Assembly (NCBI GenBank): GCA_963971535.1
Contig: OZ020585.1
Coordinates: 160,972,276 to 161,036,275 of the forward strand
Direction: 5' to 3'
DNA from: Notolepis coatsorum
Lineage: Eukaryota > Chordata > Actinopteri > Aulopiformes > Paralepididae
Length of the DNA: 64,000 nucleotides
The position numbers and the translations under genes were made by a program. The notes under the pieces were generated by a model, which had not been told where the DNA came from, searched no databases, and saw nothing but the letters and a program-made list of their open reading frames with translations. This document shows, piece after piece, positions 22,320 through 33,795 of this stretch (positions are counted from its first letter, which is position 1; every line of letters begins with the position of its first letter).

Positions 22320-22495
22320 ATTTGTATATTTTGTATCCAGTTTAATCACCTGTACATTGTATATTACTGTTACATTTGCACTCTGGTTGGATGCCAAACT
22401 TCTTTTCGTTGTACTGTACTTGTGCTGCACGATGACAAAATATTTTAATCTAATCGAAATCTGATCATCACATGCGATAAATCGGCCACCCCTAG
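22320..22495 (+). mobile_element. LINE tail LT2 joined to a hAT-like right end
   Basis: ATTACTGTTACATTTGCACT ... TTGTTGTACTG-like tail to about 22430, then a segment ending GATAAATCGGCCACCCCTA that looks like a hAT terminus. No paired left end was found. Confidence 0.45.
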
Positions 22496-23554
22496 TCGGC
22501 GCTAGAGCGAACACGCCGAGCACGATGTTGTTGTGTATTCTGGGAGTGAATCCCCCCATGCATTTCCATGGAGTCCCGTGTCCAGTGCACCGAGATAATA
22601 GCCTCAATGCAGAATGATTGACCTACGACCTCCATGAGCCGAGCAGACAGGAAGCAGGTGCTGCTCGGCGTGACGGCGTCTATTCCACTTCCTGCGGTTC
22701 AGCCACAAGGACACACCATCAAGAGATGCAAAACACCCATCCAGAGATAGTGATCTTACACGAGTGCCATGTCTGAGAGCCACCACTAGGGCCAGAGTGG
22801 CTAACCGTGAGTGAGCGATGTGACATCATTGGTCTCTATGAGGTGCTTTGCATCGAAGAAGAAGCAACAAATTGTGCAATTAAGTTCAAATTTCCCCCCC
22901 GAAAGTGATGTATTTGGGACTCGGACTCAACAGGAGTCTTGAGACACTCGAGGGAACAGAGGCTTGCTAGCACCAGGGGAAAATGGACCTAGCTAAAAGT
23001 TTTACAGCGCTGTGAAGAGCGTATATTGATGGACATTGTAAACTGAGGCCGGGTGGTCGCCATGACAGTTCATTGTTGGACAGCCATCAAAATACCTGGA
23101 GCTCCCCAGTTCAAACACCGTCTTTATGACCTTCACTTATGTTTGCAGACAGGGGAATGTACAAATACTGTCCCTCCAAATAAACGACCCTCTCACACTA
23201 AAGTGCATCATGTTGGAACAGCAAAAGTCTCCAAAAGAGCAGCTTGATTTGTATCTCAGAAGACCCTTTCACCCCCCCCCCCCCCCCCCCCCCAATCACC
23301 ACGGGCTGATTAAACATGTAGATCGTCTGGTCCTAGTCTCAGACACTCTGAAATGCAATTTGCTGTCAATATCTGAAGCTTCACACAGAGACCTGAGGGA
23401 ATTTCCGATCCTGATAGATTTTCTGCCCAGGCTGGCAGAGAGAGAGAGAGTTTGGGTGTCAGAGAGTGGAAAAGCTTGGTCTCTCTCTGTGACCCACGAA
23501 TAGCAAGCCAGACGGCATCGAGGGGCATTCGGTAAACAATCTCCTCTCTAGATC
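22496..23554. other. No gene seen
   Basis: Probably single-copy sequence, with a run of about 23 C at 23271-23293. Reading frames of 60-125 codons occur on both strands but show no recognisable domain. Confidence 0.6.
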
Positions 23555-23906
23555 TTAAAGGAACACGACAACATTTTGGGAAATTAGCTTACAGTCTTCT
23601 CCAGAGAGTGACAAGAAGATAGATACCAGTTTCCTCTCTGTGCGTTCAGTAGAAAGCTATCTGGCTGCACGTTAGCCTAGCTTAGCACAATGAATGGAAG
23701 CGGACATCGCCGGTTAGCCTTCGGGAGAGGTGTTAGTTGGACCATGCCTAGGCTAACCGGCCATGTCCACTTCCATTCGTGCAGCCAGATAGCTTTCTAT
23801 TGAACGCACAGAGAGGAAACTGGTATCTATCTTCTTGTCTCTCTCTCTCTGGAGAAGACGATGTGCTAATTTCCCAAAATGTTGGCGTGTTCTTCACTTC
23901 TTTTAA
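23555..23906. mobile_element. Foldback (palindromic) MITE, TTAA-flanked
   Basis: Starts TTAAAGGAACACGACAACAT + TTTGGGAAATTAGCTTA and ends in the reverse complement (CTAATTTCCCAAAATGTTGG + CGTGTTC). Arms of about 150 bases contain GTTTCCTCTCTGTGCGTTCA and its complement. Similar to 27475-27771. Confidence 0.88.
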
Positions 23907-24244
23907 CATTGTGTTGTGGTCGTCCCTAGCGCTTGGTCCTTTCTCGGTAGCTCGCGAAATCAACAGACATCAGACACGCAATATGAACCGCTTCTACCGT
24001 TGCACTTATTGTAAGTCGTTGTGGATAGGAGTGGCAGCTAAACGGCTTAATTGCAATCGTTTGTGACAAAGCAAACAACGAATGTGTCCATTCGAAGTCT
24101 CCCAGACCCTCAGCACTGCTGCAGAGTTGTCACATCCTGACGACAACAAGTCTTTACGGCCGGGAATCTGAGCTTCCGGAGAGGACCGTCTTCCAGGGAC
24201 AGAACAGAAAGTAAGCCTAATAGTTTCTGATATATTAATATGAA
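23907..24244. other. No gene seen
   Basis: Nothing recognisable between the foldback and the minisatellite. Confidence 0.6.
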
Positions 24245-24706
24245 AAAATAAAAAAAGAGCATGACATATAATGCAAGAGATGTAATGAATACATCACTAT
24301 ACCAAGATATGTAATGAATAACCACTATACCAAGAGATATAATGAATACAACACTATACCAATATATGTAATGAATAACCACTACAAGAGATGTAATGAA
24401 TACAACACTATACTGAATAACCACTACAAGAGATGTAATGAATACAACACTATACCAAGAGATGTAATGAATATACAACACTATACCAATATATGTAATG
24501 AATAACCACTATACCAAGAGAGATGTAATGAATATACAACACTATACCAATATATGTAATGAATAACCACTATACCAAGAGATGTAATGAATACAACACT
24601 ATACCAATATATGTAATGAATAACCACTATACCAAGAGATGTAATGAATATACAACACTATACCAAGAGATGTAATGAATATACAACACTATACCAATAT
24701 AGTAAT

Positions 24707-24994
24707 TAGGGATGGGTACCAAATTCGGTACTTTTGAGGTACCGAACCGAAACACGTCGGTACTACCGAGTATCGATTCAAGTGAGATACAGAGAGAGAG
24801 AGAAAAAAAAACATCCAATCCGAAAACTGTCGAAATTGTAGTTATTTGAAGTTTTGATTTTTTTTTTCATGACTGAGGTAGGTAAATTAAATTTCTTGAG
24901 ACTAAAGTACCGAAAAAAGGTACCGTTGGGTACCGGTATCGATTCACAGGTACCGGTACCGTATCGGTTCAAATGTGAAAGGTACCCATCCCTA
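24707..24994. mobile_element. hAT-like MITE, GGTACC family
   Basis: Fourteen-bp perfect ends TAGGGATGGGTACC and perfect duplication ATAGTAAT at 24699-24706 and 24995-25002. Full of GGTACCG words. Longer relatives are at 29798-30184 and 46983-47545. Confidence 0.95.
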
Positions 24995-25170
24995 ATAGTA
25001 ATGAATACAATACAACACTACCAAGATATGTAATGCATACAACACTATACCAAGATATGTAATAAATACAACACTATACCGAGATATGTAATGAATACAA
25101 CACTATACCAAGATATGTAATGAATACAACACTATACCAATATGTAATGGATAACCACTATACCAAGAGA

Positions 25171-25670
25171 TAGGGGTGGGCAATATGACGATATTAAATA
25201 AATATAGTGTACAATTCATTAACGATACACTCAACATATCGTGGACATTGTGATGTTTTGCACAAAACCTCACGTCAGTTTCTAAGCCGCCGCGGCTGAG
25301 ATGACTTACTTTAGCGCAGCACTTTCCTCTCTCCCTCACACAGACACACTCGCCCAATTTACGTCACGTACACGCACATACACAAGCCCAGAGAGGTGGT
25401 AACTAAGTTAGCCGTTAACTAAGCTAAGCTAACTAACGTTAGCCACTAACCCTGGAAACGCTCACAGGGGAGTGATCCACGACACCAGTTCCATTAGTGG
25501 GAGTGGGAGGGGGGGGGTTATATTGACGAGGCTTGACAACAGAGGTTTATATAATCATCATATTGGCGTGACTGTATCCATCAAAGGGTTAAATCAAGCA
25601 TTTTTAAGTGCTTTAGAGGAAATATCAAAACATCCCAATATATATCGTGTTAGAGCAAAAACATATCGTG
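25171..25670. mobile_element. hAT-like element, right end missing
   Basis: The left terminus TAGGGGTGGGCAATATGACG abuts the array. The right side stops at ACATATCGTG without an inverted end and returns directly to array units, so the right terminus is deleted. The interior includes TTAACTAAGCTAAGCTAACT-type sequence. Confidence 0.7.
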
Positions 25671-25911
25671 AATGAATACAACACTATACCAAGTTATGCA
25701 ATGAATATACAACACTATACAAATATATGTAATGAATACAACACTATACCAAGATATGTAATGAATACAACACTATACCAATATATGTAATGAATAACCA
25801 CTATACCAAGAGATGTAATGAATATAACACTATACCAACCTCGGGCGCTGAACACCTATTTGGTTGAAACATGATGTATTATGCCTGGACGTTTGTTCCT
25901 TAAAAGCTGCA

Positions 25912-26377
25912 AGGGCGGCTAGGTGGTGTAGTGGGCAAGGCGCTCGCCACCAATACAGGAGACGCTGGGTTCGAGCCCAGCTCTCGGCATTGCTACCAGT
26001 TGGCTGGTCGTTCATACTAACACAATTGGCAGTGTTAGGGGTGGGAAAGCTGGTGGGTGGGTCCTAGTCGTTGTAAACAGCGACTCCTACAGTTCGGTCG
26101 GGGCGCCTGCTAGGCGAGGAAAAAGATCTAAGGGGGGTAGTGTGATCCTTCCACACGTTACACCCTCTCAGTGAGAGTCCGTGCTGCCAGGTGAAAAGAA
26201 GCGGTTGATTGGCTACACGTGTGTCGGAGGAAGCATGTGATAGCCTCCACTCTCCCAGACCGACTGTGGGGGGTAAGTGCGCAGCGACCAGGAAGGGGAT
26301 TGGGAATTGGCATAACAACTAACATTGGGATGGGAGAAAAATTGAGGAAAAAAGATCAACAAAAAAATAATAATAAA
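25912..26377 (+). mobile_element. tRNA-derived SINE with 10-bp target duplication
   Basis: The tRNA-like head (TGGTGTAGTGGGCAAGGC A box, GGGTTCGAGCCC B box) is followed by about 350 bases ending GGGAGAAAAATTGAGG and an A-rich tail. AAAAGCTGCA occurs at 25902-25911 and 26378-26387, a target-site duplication. The body resembles the widespread fish repeat containing CAGGTGAAAAGAAGCGG. Confidence 0.88.
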
Positions 26378-26627
26378 AAAAGCTGCAGTCAGTAATTTTT
26401 TTAATATAAATGAATGTTACATTGAGAGCTCTTGTGAAAGCAGTTTACACAATGCTGGTTAAGCCCATATCTCCAGCAGGGCTCTCTGTCTCTCGTCGTT
26501 TACCAGAGTGGTGTCAGTGCAGACGTTCCTACGCTGGCTCACAGGTGTGGTTTACGTCAACCAGCAGTTACTGGTTAGTTTGCCAGAGACCATGGTGGAA
26601 GAGAAGAACAACAACAACAGTAGCGGC

Positions 26628-26935
26628 TAGGGCTGTATCGATGCATCGATCCTAATGTGACGATTCAACTGCATCAATTTGAAAATGTTAGAACCGATTT
26701 TTTATTTTTTGTATTGTGTATTGTTTTTATTGACCTATAGTCCATTCATGCTGAGTGAATCAGTTCCCCCAGCCACATTTGTGTATTCAAAATGTTTTGG
26801 GGAAATAACTGATAGAAAGTTAATCGAATCGAAACGTGGTCAAATGAAGAGATTTCATGATGCATTGAATCGTTGCCTGAAGAATCATAATCGAATTTCA
26901 TTGTGAGGTCGCATTGTTACACGGTTACACCCCTA
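26628..26935. mobile_element. hAT-like MITE
   Basis: Starts TAGGGCTGTATCGATGCATC and ends GTTACACCCCTA. Flanks GTAGCGGC (26620-26627) and GTAGCGAC (26936-26943) match at 7 of 8. Inverted ends are weak beyond TAGGG. Confidence 0.75.
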
Positions 26936-27154
26936 GTAGCGACAGAGTGAAAATGGCGGGGAAACCTAAGAAGTGTCTGAGAGAGGTTTCTGGGGTGGAA
27001 GCTCTGGGGAAGAAACTCTGCGTTCAGAGGAAGGAATGAAGTCAAACAAAAGGAGGATGGACGGCGGAGGACAAACGTGATAAATACTTCCTCTCACTGC
27101 CAGTATGTGGATACAAAAATTACACACCGTAGCTTTAACTGAGATCAGAAGAAT

Positions 27155-27260
27155 CAAATCAAATGTATTTGTATAGCCCGAAATCACCTGGAATTGCCCC
27201 CATGGGCTTTACAAGTCAAAAAGAAACATCACAATAGATCCAGAACAAAAACCACCATCA
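27155..27260 (-). mobile_element. LINE 3' tail
   Basis: ATCAAATGTATTTGTATAGC + CCGAAATCAC is the reverse complement of a common fish LINE tail (TTTATATAGCCC type). Confidence 0.6.
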
Positions 27261-27286
27261 AATCCATATATGCAATATGATTCTGA

Positions 27287-27415
27287 GGATGACGTACTCT
27301 GGGATGTAGACTCATCTGAAACGGTACACACTGATCATGTATATAACCTGAGGGTGACGTACTCTGGGATGTAGAATCATCTGAAACAGTACACACTGAT
27401 CATGTATATAAACAT
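27287..27415 (+). repeat. 65-bp direct duplication
   Basis: TGACGTACTCTGGGATGTAG starts at 27290 and again at 27355, exactly 65 bases apart, with few differences. Confidence 0.9.
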
Positions 27416-27474
27416 CTCCCACTGGATGGACTCTGGAGTCCTGCTTCTTAATTAAACTAGATTTAAAATGCCAC

Positions 27475-27771
27475 TTAAAGGAAAACTCCAACATTTTGGG
27501 AAATTAGCTTATTTGGCATCTACCCTGGAGTTAGACAAGAAGATACATACCTTTTTTCTTCTCTGTGCATGCATTAGGAGTAGGAAGACGCGCACCATTA
27601 GGCTAGCTTAGCGTCAGTCACTGGAAGTAAGTTCCTCCATTAGCCTAGTTCCCAACGTCTTCCTACTCCTACTGCATGCACAGAGAAGAAAAAAGGTATG
27701 TATCTTCTTGTCTAACTCCAGGGTAGATGGCAAATAAGCTAATTTCCCAAAATGTTGGAGTTTTCCTTTAA
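27475..27771. mobile_element. Perfect foldback MITE, TTAA-flanked
   Basis: Begins TTAAAGGAAAACTCCAACAT and ends with the exact reverse complement. Arms of about 125 bases with very few mismatches meet around a short centre near 27620. Lack of arm divergence implies recent origin or arm conversion. Confidence 0.93.
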
Positions 27772-27845
27772 GGTCCGATTTATGACCCGAGAGATAAAAC
27801 AGAACAGAGGTCACTGTTCAATTTGTGCGCAGAGGACCACGGAAT

Positions 27846-27987
27846 GCCAAACCCCCCCCCAAGCCCTGGGACCAAACCCCCCCAAGCCCCGGGACCAAAC
27901 CCCCCCAAGCCCCGGGACCAAACCCCCCCAAGCCCCGGGACCAAACCCCCCCAAGCCCCGGGACCAAACCCCCCCCCCAAGCCCCGG
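27846..27987. repeat. 23-bp GC-rich minisatellite
   Basis: Six units of CCCCCCCAAGCCCCGGGACC + AAA. It encodes proline/glycine-rich nonsense in all frames. Confidence 0.95.
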
Positions 27988-28630
27988 GACAGAGAGGCAG
28001 CGACTGAAACAGAGACATAACTTCGCCGCCCTAACAGCTGAGAGATAACACAAGAGCAGCAGAGCAGAGAGTAGGCATGCCGCGATAAGCAATAAATCGA
28101 TTAATTGCCGCGATAATTAAAATGAATGCGATGATTTTGACGGGCGCGATTAATTGCTATTTGCGCGTTTGTTTTAATGAGGCGGAACCAGTACCCCTCG
28201 TCAGTGACTCTCCGTGTGGGGAGGCTTTACTACAGAGCACATTTCTCAATAGTGTTGCTCCTTTTAACCAAGTAGCGTTATTTGTAGTGTAACGTTAGCT
28301 ATTTTTAGACCCAAGTAGTTACTCGCTACTGCCCGGAGAAACTGGACTGCTAAATAAAGATGAAAGATCGAGCGTTGATGCTCATTCAATGCTAACAACA
28401 TTAGCTAAATAGCTAACAAACTAAATACAACGTATAGCATAGCTACAACACAGAATAACGTTAATACAATTACATGCATCATTGTTTACAATGAACGGGT
28501 GGGGCTAGTCAAAGGACTGGACACGGGGACAAGTTAAACATGAATTAATTTATTATAACAGGTAGTTTCGAGTCATGCCTACGCACAACAGGGCTACTAT
28601 TCTATTATATACGGATTTGACGCTTCCTCC

Positions 28631-29316
28631 TAGGGCTGGGCGATATAACGATAACGATAAATATCGCGATATATTTTAATAATCGATATCGAATATCGAA
28701 ATAAAAAAAAAATAAAAAAATCTTTTTTTTTTATTTTTTTACCTGCAACAGGGCAGTTTTAAAACCAGAGACAGTGGACAGACTTGTCTTTCTTGCCTGC
28801 AACTTAAAGTAATGGCTTTGCTTGTCCAAATGACAATACTGACCAAATTCAGATTTATTTTTCTCTTGTCCATTTATTTTGTTTGCTTTCTAATTTAAAA
28901 TACATTTTGAAACCGTCTGTACACAGTAGGCTATGTGTGCTAGCAGAACTAGACTCCAGTCACGAGTCACAGTGCACATGTGCGGTGGTTTGTCCACCAA
29001 AAAAGCACCAAAAGATCGAAAATAAACTAGCAGAGCCAGAACTGTTCAACTCCTCTGGAGCCACAGCCAGCAGAGAAGCCGGTTTACTTTAGCTTTTAAA
29101 CCAGCTGCAGCCTGAGAACTGGAGTGTGAGGGGATGTAACACTAAAGATGGCGGCAATGACAAAGAATTGCTGCAAAATAAACATACATCTGTTGTTAAA
29201 AAAAAAAAAAAAAAAATTATACTTATAACAATTCGATAATTATCGATATTGAGAAATAAAATAAAATTATCATATCGTTATCGCGATATGATTTTTTTCC
29301 ATATCGCCCAGCCCTA
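28631..29316. mobile_element. hAT-like MITE, TAGGGCTGGGCGATAT family
   Basis: Sixteen-bp perfect inverted ends and perfect duplication CTTCCTCC at 28623-28630 and 29317-29324. Subterminal TATCGCGATA and AACGATAACGATA words. A second copy is at 37147-37953. Confidence 0.95.
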
Positions 29317-29797
29317 CTTCCTCCTCATCGTTGATTGCCTGTAGTAGCTGCATCTAACGTTAGTAGCTAACGTTAACACTTTGGGTGCCGGGAAACGCTT
29401 TACAGCGTCATTCCCGGCCGTGCTCAAGTTGCCGAAGGACGCTTTACAGCGTCTTTAATATCAATATTTCAAAAATCTGTGATCGGATTCATATTTCCCC
29501 TCCGCTGGCCTGATATCCACCAGGAGGACCCACTGAGCTCTCTGGCGGTTCAGGAGCGCCATCTGGTGGCCGATCGGCGCAATCGCCAAACAGGAAGTGC
29601 TGTGGAGGTTGTGCTGGTCGGCCATATTACTTCCGGGCACTCGGTTTGGCTGCCGGCACTCTGGCTCGTCACAATATATAGCGATCCATTGCCAATAACT
29701 CGATAAACAACATGATTTGGACGTATATAGTATTATACAAGCTGGAAATGGTTCATCAGGATAAACATCCCATAATCGAAAACGGTCTACACCACGC

Positions 29798-30184
29798 TAG
29801 GGATGGGTACCTTTCACATTTGAACCGGTACCGGTACCTGTGAATCGATACCGGTACCCAACGGTACCTTTTTTCGGTACTTTAGTCTCAAGAAATTTTA
29901 TTTACCTACCTCAGTCGTAAAAAAAATCCAAACTTCAAATAACTTCAATTTCGACAGTTTTCGGCTTGTCATTGCTCCGACTGCTTTGTTGTTGAATCAA
30001 GTCAAATCCTAGGTAAGCATATATTGTGCGTGTGAACGTTGACATGGAAAAAAAAAAGAAAAAAAAAAGTAATAAAAAAAAGTAATAATTTTTTTTTTTG
30101 GTTTCTCACTTGATTCAATACTCGGTAGTACCGACGTGGTTCGGTTCGGTACCTCTAAAGTACCGAATTCGGTACCCATCCCTA
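29798..30184. mobile_element. hAT-like MITE, GGTACC family
   Basis: Ends TAGGGATGGGTACC/GGTACCCATCCCTA and perfect duplication CACCACGC at 29790-29797 and 30185-30192. Confidence 0.95.
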
Positions 30185-30706
30185 CACCACGCTGATCGTC
30201 CAACGGCGCGAGGAAGATCCGGTAAGATTCAGCGTTATTTTGGAACGTGTTCCATATAAACTGTTATGATGAACATATGACCCACACTAGATGAATGATA
30301 TAACGCTGCCCACGGAATTATAAACGATCCCCCGCCCATCCGGTCATCATCAGATCATACGTAGATCATTCTAGAAGTACGTCCAATTGAAATTTTTATA
30401 TCGCCCCGATTGCCATCAAACTGTATTTCATCATCAATATAATGCATTTGGGGCTATAGATCACGTTCTGGAGAAAGCTGCAGAAAGAGATGAAAACATA
30501 CTTATACATTAGACCATACTTTACTATGAATATGTGAATGAAAAAGTTTAACGTTGCTACACAATGAACAATACATATAGGACTTTGAATGGGCCCTAAT
30601 AATGGCAATGTAGCAATAGAATTTAAAAAGTTATAGCCATGCAAAGAAGGGGTACTTCTCCATAGACAAATAGAGCTGGCAATCTATGGTATATCATGAA
30701 TTTAAC

Positions 30707-30809
30707 TAGTGATGCACGATATATCGGCCGCCGATATAATATCGGCCGATATGGCCGTTTTTTTACACATCGGTATCGGACCGATATCAAGATAGGGCCG
30801 ATATATATA

Positions 30810-30844
<35 letters not shown>

Positions 30845-31075
30845 CTTTTTACATGTTTTGGCCTTAAATAGTTTCAAAATATCAGTCATTTCTGAAAATA
30901 AGTTACAAAAGTAAAAAAATTATGCGTTTTGGAAAATAGCTCTTTATTTGATTATCATAAAAAAGTGTTTTCTATACAGAGATATCGACATCGGTAAATA
31001 TCGGTATCGGCCAGAACAGCAATATTAATATCGGTTATCGGTATCGGCCACAATTTTCACATCGGTGCATCACTA
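30707..31075. mobile_element. hAT-like MITE, TAGTGATGCAC family
   Basis: Starts TAGTGATGCACGATATATCG and ends CACATCGGTGCATCACTA, with perfect duplication AATTTAAC at 30699-30706 and 31076-31083. This compact 369-bp form shows what 518-7634 looked like before it was invaded; its orientation is reversed. Confidence 0.96.
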
Positions 31076-31869
31076 AATTTAACCCATGGCACCCAAAGTG
31101 TTAAAACTAACCTAAAGTTAGTTGTTCACCAACAATCTCAACATTTGTTTTATCATTAGCTCAAAAACACAGAACCGGACGAGACAAGTTGTCCGCTCAT
31201 AGGTTCTGCTAGGATAATCACAACAATACTGCCGGTCCGGTCGGTGGGCTTCAAAATAAAAGTCTAAAACACCGGAAAATACGTTTATTTTGTACAGCGT
31301 TTTCCTCCACGAGTACTCGAGTACATCATGTGATCAATCGATCTGGATTATTTTTGACCATCCCTAGTTTATCCTGTGCTGAAGTCTCCATTTCCAATAG
31401 AGATAGTATATATTTTGGTGTTTATTTGATTATTGTTTCACTGCCTTTTTATTTATTACGTTTCCAGTTTTTTCCTCACACTTTATTAACATTTTGTACA
31501 TGGTACCGCGGCGCAAGGTACATTAATAATACATGTACATGTTAAAAGGATGACACAAAAAGCCAGACAGAGGGCTTGTTTCCAGTTTCAGTTTGTTTTA
31601 TAATAAACAATCAAACTGAGCATTTTTTTATTTAGGATATTTAAAATGTCTTCCAATGTTAAATAAACGTTTATTGCACTTTGAAACGGTGTCCTTGCAT
31701 TATTATGCTATTATCATTATATTAGTGAATTTTTAAAAGAAAATTGAGAACTTTGGGGAAATAAATTTCTCCAAAAAAAATTCTCTAACCGGTCGCAATA
31801 ATATCGCTTATCGCGATATTTTCGGGGGCAATTAATCGCCCAGCAAAATGTGTTATCGTGGCAGGCCTA

Positions 31870-32415
31870 GCAGAGAGCTCATAAAATGTGCATCACAGAC
31901 GGTCTCCCATGCAGTCTGGGGGGGGGGGGGGGCTCCTGCTGTCCATCTCTGCATGCGTCTCACCCACGTAGTAATGGAGAAAAGCTGAAATAAATAACTC
32001 TGGAGACCCACCGGTGGAGGACGGGACGGGACGGGACGGGGGGGTGGGGGGGTAAGGAGCATGGGGCCCAACAGCCAGACACTGAAATAGGACGACAGTC
32101 TGACACAGAAGCACACAGCCTCTCTCTGGCTCTCCTCTCTCTGCCCGGCTTCCTGTCTCCCGCTGGGACCGCAGCGCCGCCAGACGACTCCTCTTCTCGC
32201 CGCGGTGCGCTCGGCCTGCATGCGTCTTGCGATTATTAAAGACTTATTAAAGGATTATATCTATTTTTTTGGACTAAAAATAACATGCCGACAGAGAGAG
32301 AGAGGCCCGATCCCAAGGAGCCGGGGAACACTCAGCAACGAAGAGAAGAAACCAAAGAGGCAAAACTACAACACTGTTCCTCCACCAAGCTGCACCAACA
32401 AGACTGTTCCTCCAG
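31870..32415. other. No gene seen
   Basis: Possibly single-copy DNA with a G-run at 31918-31932 and GACGG(GACGG)n at about 32020-32040. Frames on the minus strand are low-complexity. Confidence 0.55.
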
Positions 32416-32637
32416 CACAGCAACACAGATATACACAAACAGTACACAACACAGATATACACACAAACAGCAACACAGATATACACACACAAACACAACA
32501 CAGATATACACAAACACAACACAGATATACACACAAACAGCAACACAGATATACACACACAAACACAACACAGATATACACACACAAACACAACACAGAT
32601 CTAATACACAAACACAACACAGAGATATACACAAACA
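32416..32637. repeat. ACACAAACACAACACAGATAT minisatellite, block 1
   Basis: Units of 19-25 bases built from ACACAAACACAACACAGATA. Blocks 2 (33295-33795) and 3 (34557-34805) are the same array separated by insertions. Confidence 0.95.
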
Positions 32638-33294
32638 TAGAGCCATATGGAATCCGCGATCACGGAATCGCGGAATTGAGCAATAAAAATGGAATCAACT
32701 ATAAAAAAAAATTAAATTTTTTTTTTTTTTTTTTTTTACTCTTTTTTTTTTTTATGTTGTGGGACTTGTACAGCACTTTGTTCAACTTTGTCAGTGCTGT
32801 AAAGTTTAAACCTTTTTAAATCTTAGACAAACAAAACACTTTGCTTTCATGAAATATTGTAAGCAGTCTTTGAGGCTTCATAAAAGCAGCACAATGAACA
32901 CAAATCTGTCAGTGCAGAGTCCGACCTCATCTTAAATAACAAACAGCATTGCTTGTTGTAGTTAACAAAGAGAGGCAGAGTTGATTTTGCAAAAATATAT
33001 ATACCTTTTTATTTTTTTTATTTTTTTAATAATCAAATTTTATTTTCATATTCGAATCCCATGCCCATCGAACGAAGCTTCGAAGTATTTAAGACAGCCC
33101 TATTAAATGGACTGTTATATCTTATTAAATTGTGGACATGTATTCATTCCCACTTATTAGACACTATTTCTGATGGTAAAATGAGCGTACAAAGCAAAAT
33201 ACAGAATTCTGAAATATTAAAACGTAAAAAACGGAATTTGGAAAAAAATAAAATGGAATTTGGAAAAAAATTAAACGGATTTCATATGGCTCTA
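32638..33294. mobile_element. hAT-like element, TAGAGCCATATG family
   Basis: Starts TAGAGCCATATGGAATCCG and ends CGGATTTCATATGGCTCTA, with perfect duplication CACAAACA at 32630-32637 and 33295-33302, inside the array. The middle (about 32820-33000) matches, in reverse, the interior of the 58616-58942 element (TTGTTAACTACAACAAGCAA). The right quarter matches 18921-19954. A hAT-like right end AAGACAGCCCTA lies at about 33093-33104. Confidence 0.92.
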
Positions 33295-33795
33295 CACAAA
33301 CACAACACAGATATACACACAAACAGCAACACAGATATACACACACAAACACAACACAGATATACACACACAAACACAACACAGATCTAATACACAAACA
33401 CAACACAGAGATATACACAAACACAACACAGATATACAAACAGCAACACAGATATACACACACAAACACAACACAGATATACACACACAAACACAACACA
33501 GATACACACACACAAACACAACACAGAGATATACACAAACACAACACAGATATACAAACAGCAACACAGATATACACACACACAAACACAACACAGATAT
33601 ACACACACAAACACAACACAGATACACACACACAAACACAACACAGATATAATACACAAACACACAACAGAGATATACACAAACACAACACAGAGATATA
33701 CACAAACACAACACAGAGATATATACACAAACACAACACAGAGATATACACAAACACAACACAAATATATACATAAACACAACACAGATATATAA
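33295..33795. repeat. ACACAAACACAAC minisatellite, block 2
   Basis: Continuation of the array. The long Cys/Val-rich frames on its minus strand are translations of the repeat. Confidence 0.95.

Larger units (their letters stand above)
24245..25840. repeat. 32-36-bp minisatellite, interrupted twice
   Basis: Units of AGATGTAATGAATACAACAC + TATACCAAG alternate with ATGTAATGAATAACCACTAT + ACCAAG. The array is broken by a MITE at 24707-24994 and a truncated hAT-like insertion at 25171-25670. Confidence 0.93.
25900..27138. mobile_element. TTAA-flanked MITE containing a SINE and a hAT-like element
   Basis: Left end TTAAAAGCTGCAGTCAGTAA is read after removing the SINE at 25912-26377. Right end TTACACACCGTAGCTTTAA is its imperfect inverted repeat. 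TTAA on both sides is the piggyBac-type target. It also holds the 26628-26935 insertion. No transposase. Confidence 0.75.
29377..31100. mobile_element. piggyBac-like TTAA element
   Basis: Thirteen-bp perfect ends CACTTTGGGTGCC/GGCACCCAAAGTG, each next to TTAA (29373-29376 and 31101-31104), the piggyBac-type target. The interior resembles parts of 556-2100. No transposase is visible. It hosts MITEs at 29798-30184 and 30707-31075. Confidence 0.85.
28072..31869. mobile_element. hAT-like element hosting four further insertions
   Basis: Ends TAGGCATGCCGCGATAA/TTATCGTGGCAGGCCTA (two mismatches in 17) and perfect duplication GCAGAGAG at 28064-28071 and 31870-31877. The interior has CGCGATTAATTG words. 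It contains elements at 28631-29316, 29377-31100 (with two inside it) and a hAT-like right end at about 31366 (GACCATCCCTA). No transposase frame. Confidence 0.92.

Noticed and set aside
26410-26655. 81-codon frame with CQCRRSY and Trp-rich stretch as a gene
   Set aside because: It lies inside a TTAA-flanked MITE and runs into the 26628 hAT-like insertion. No known domain.
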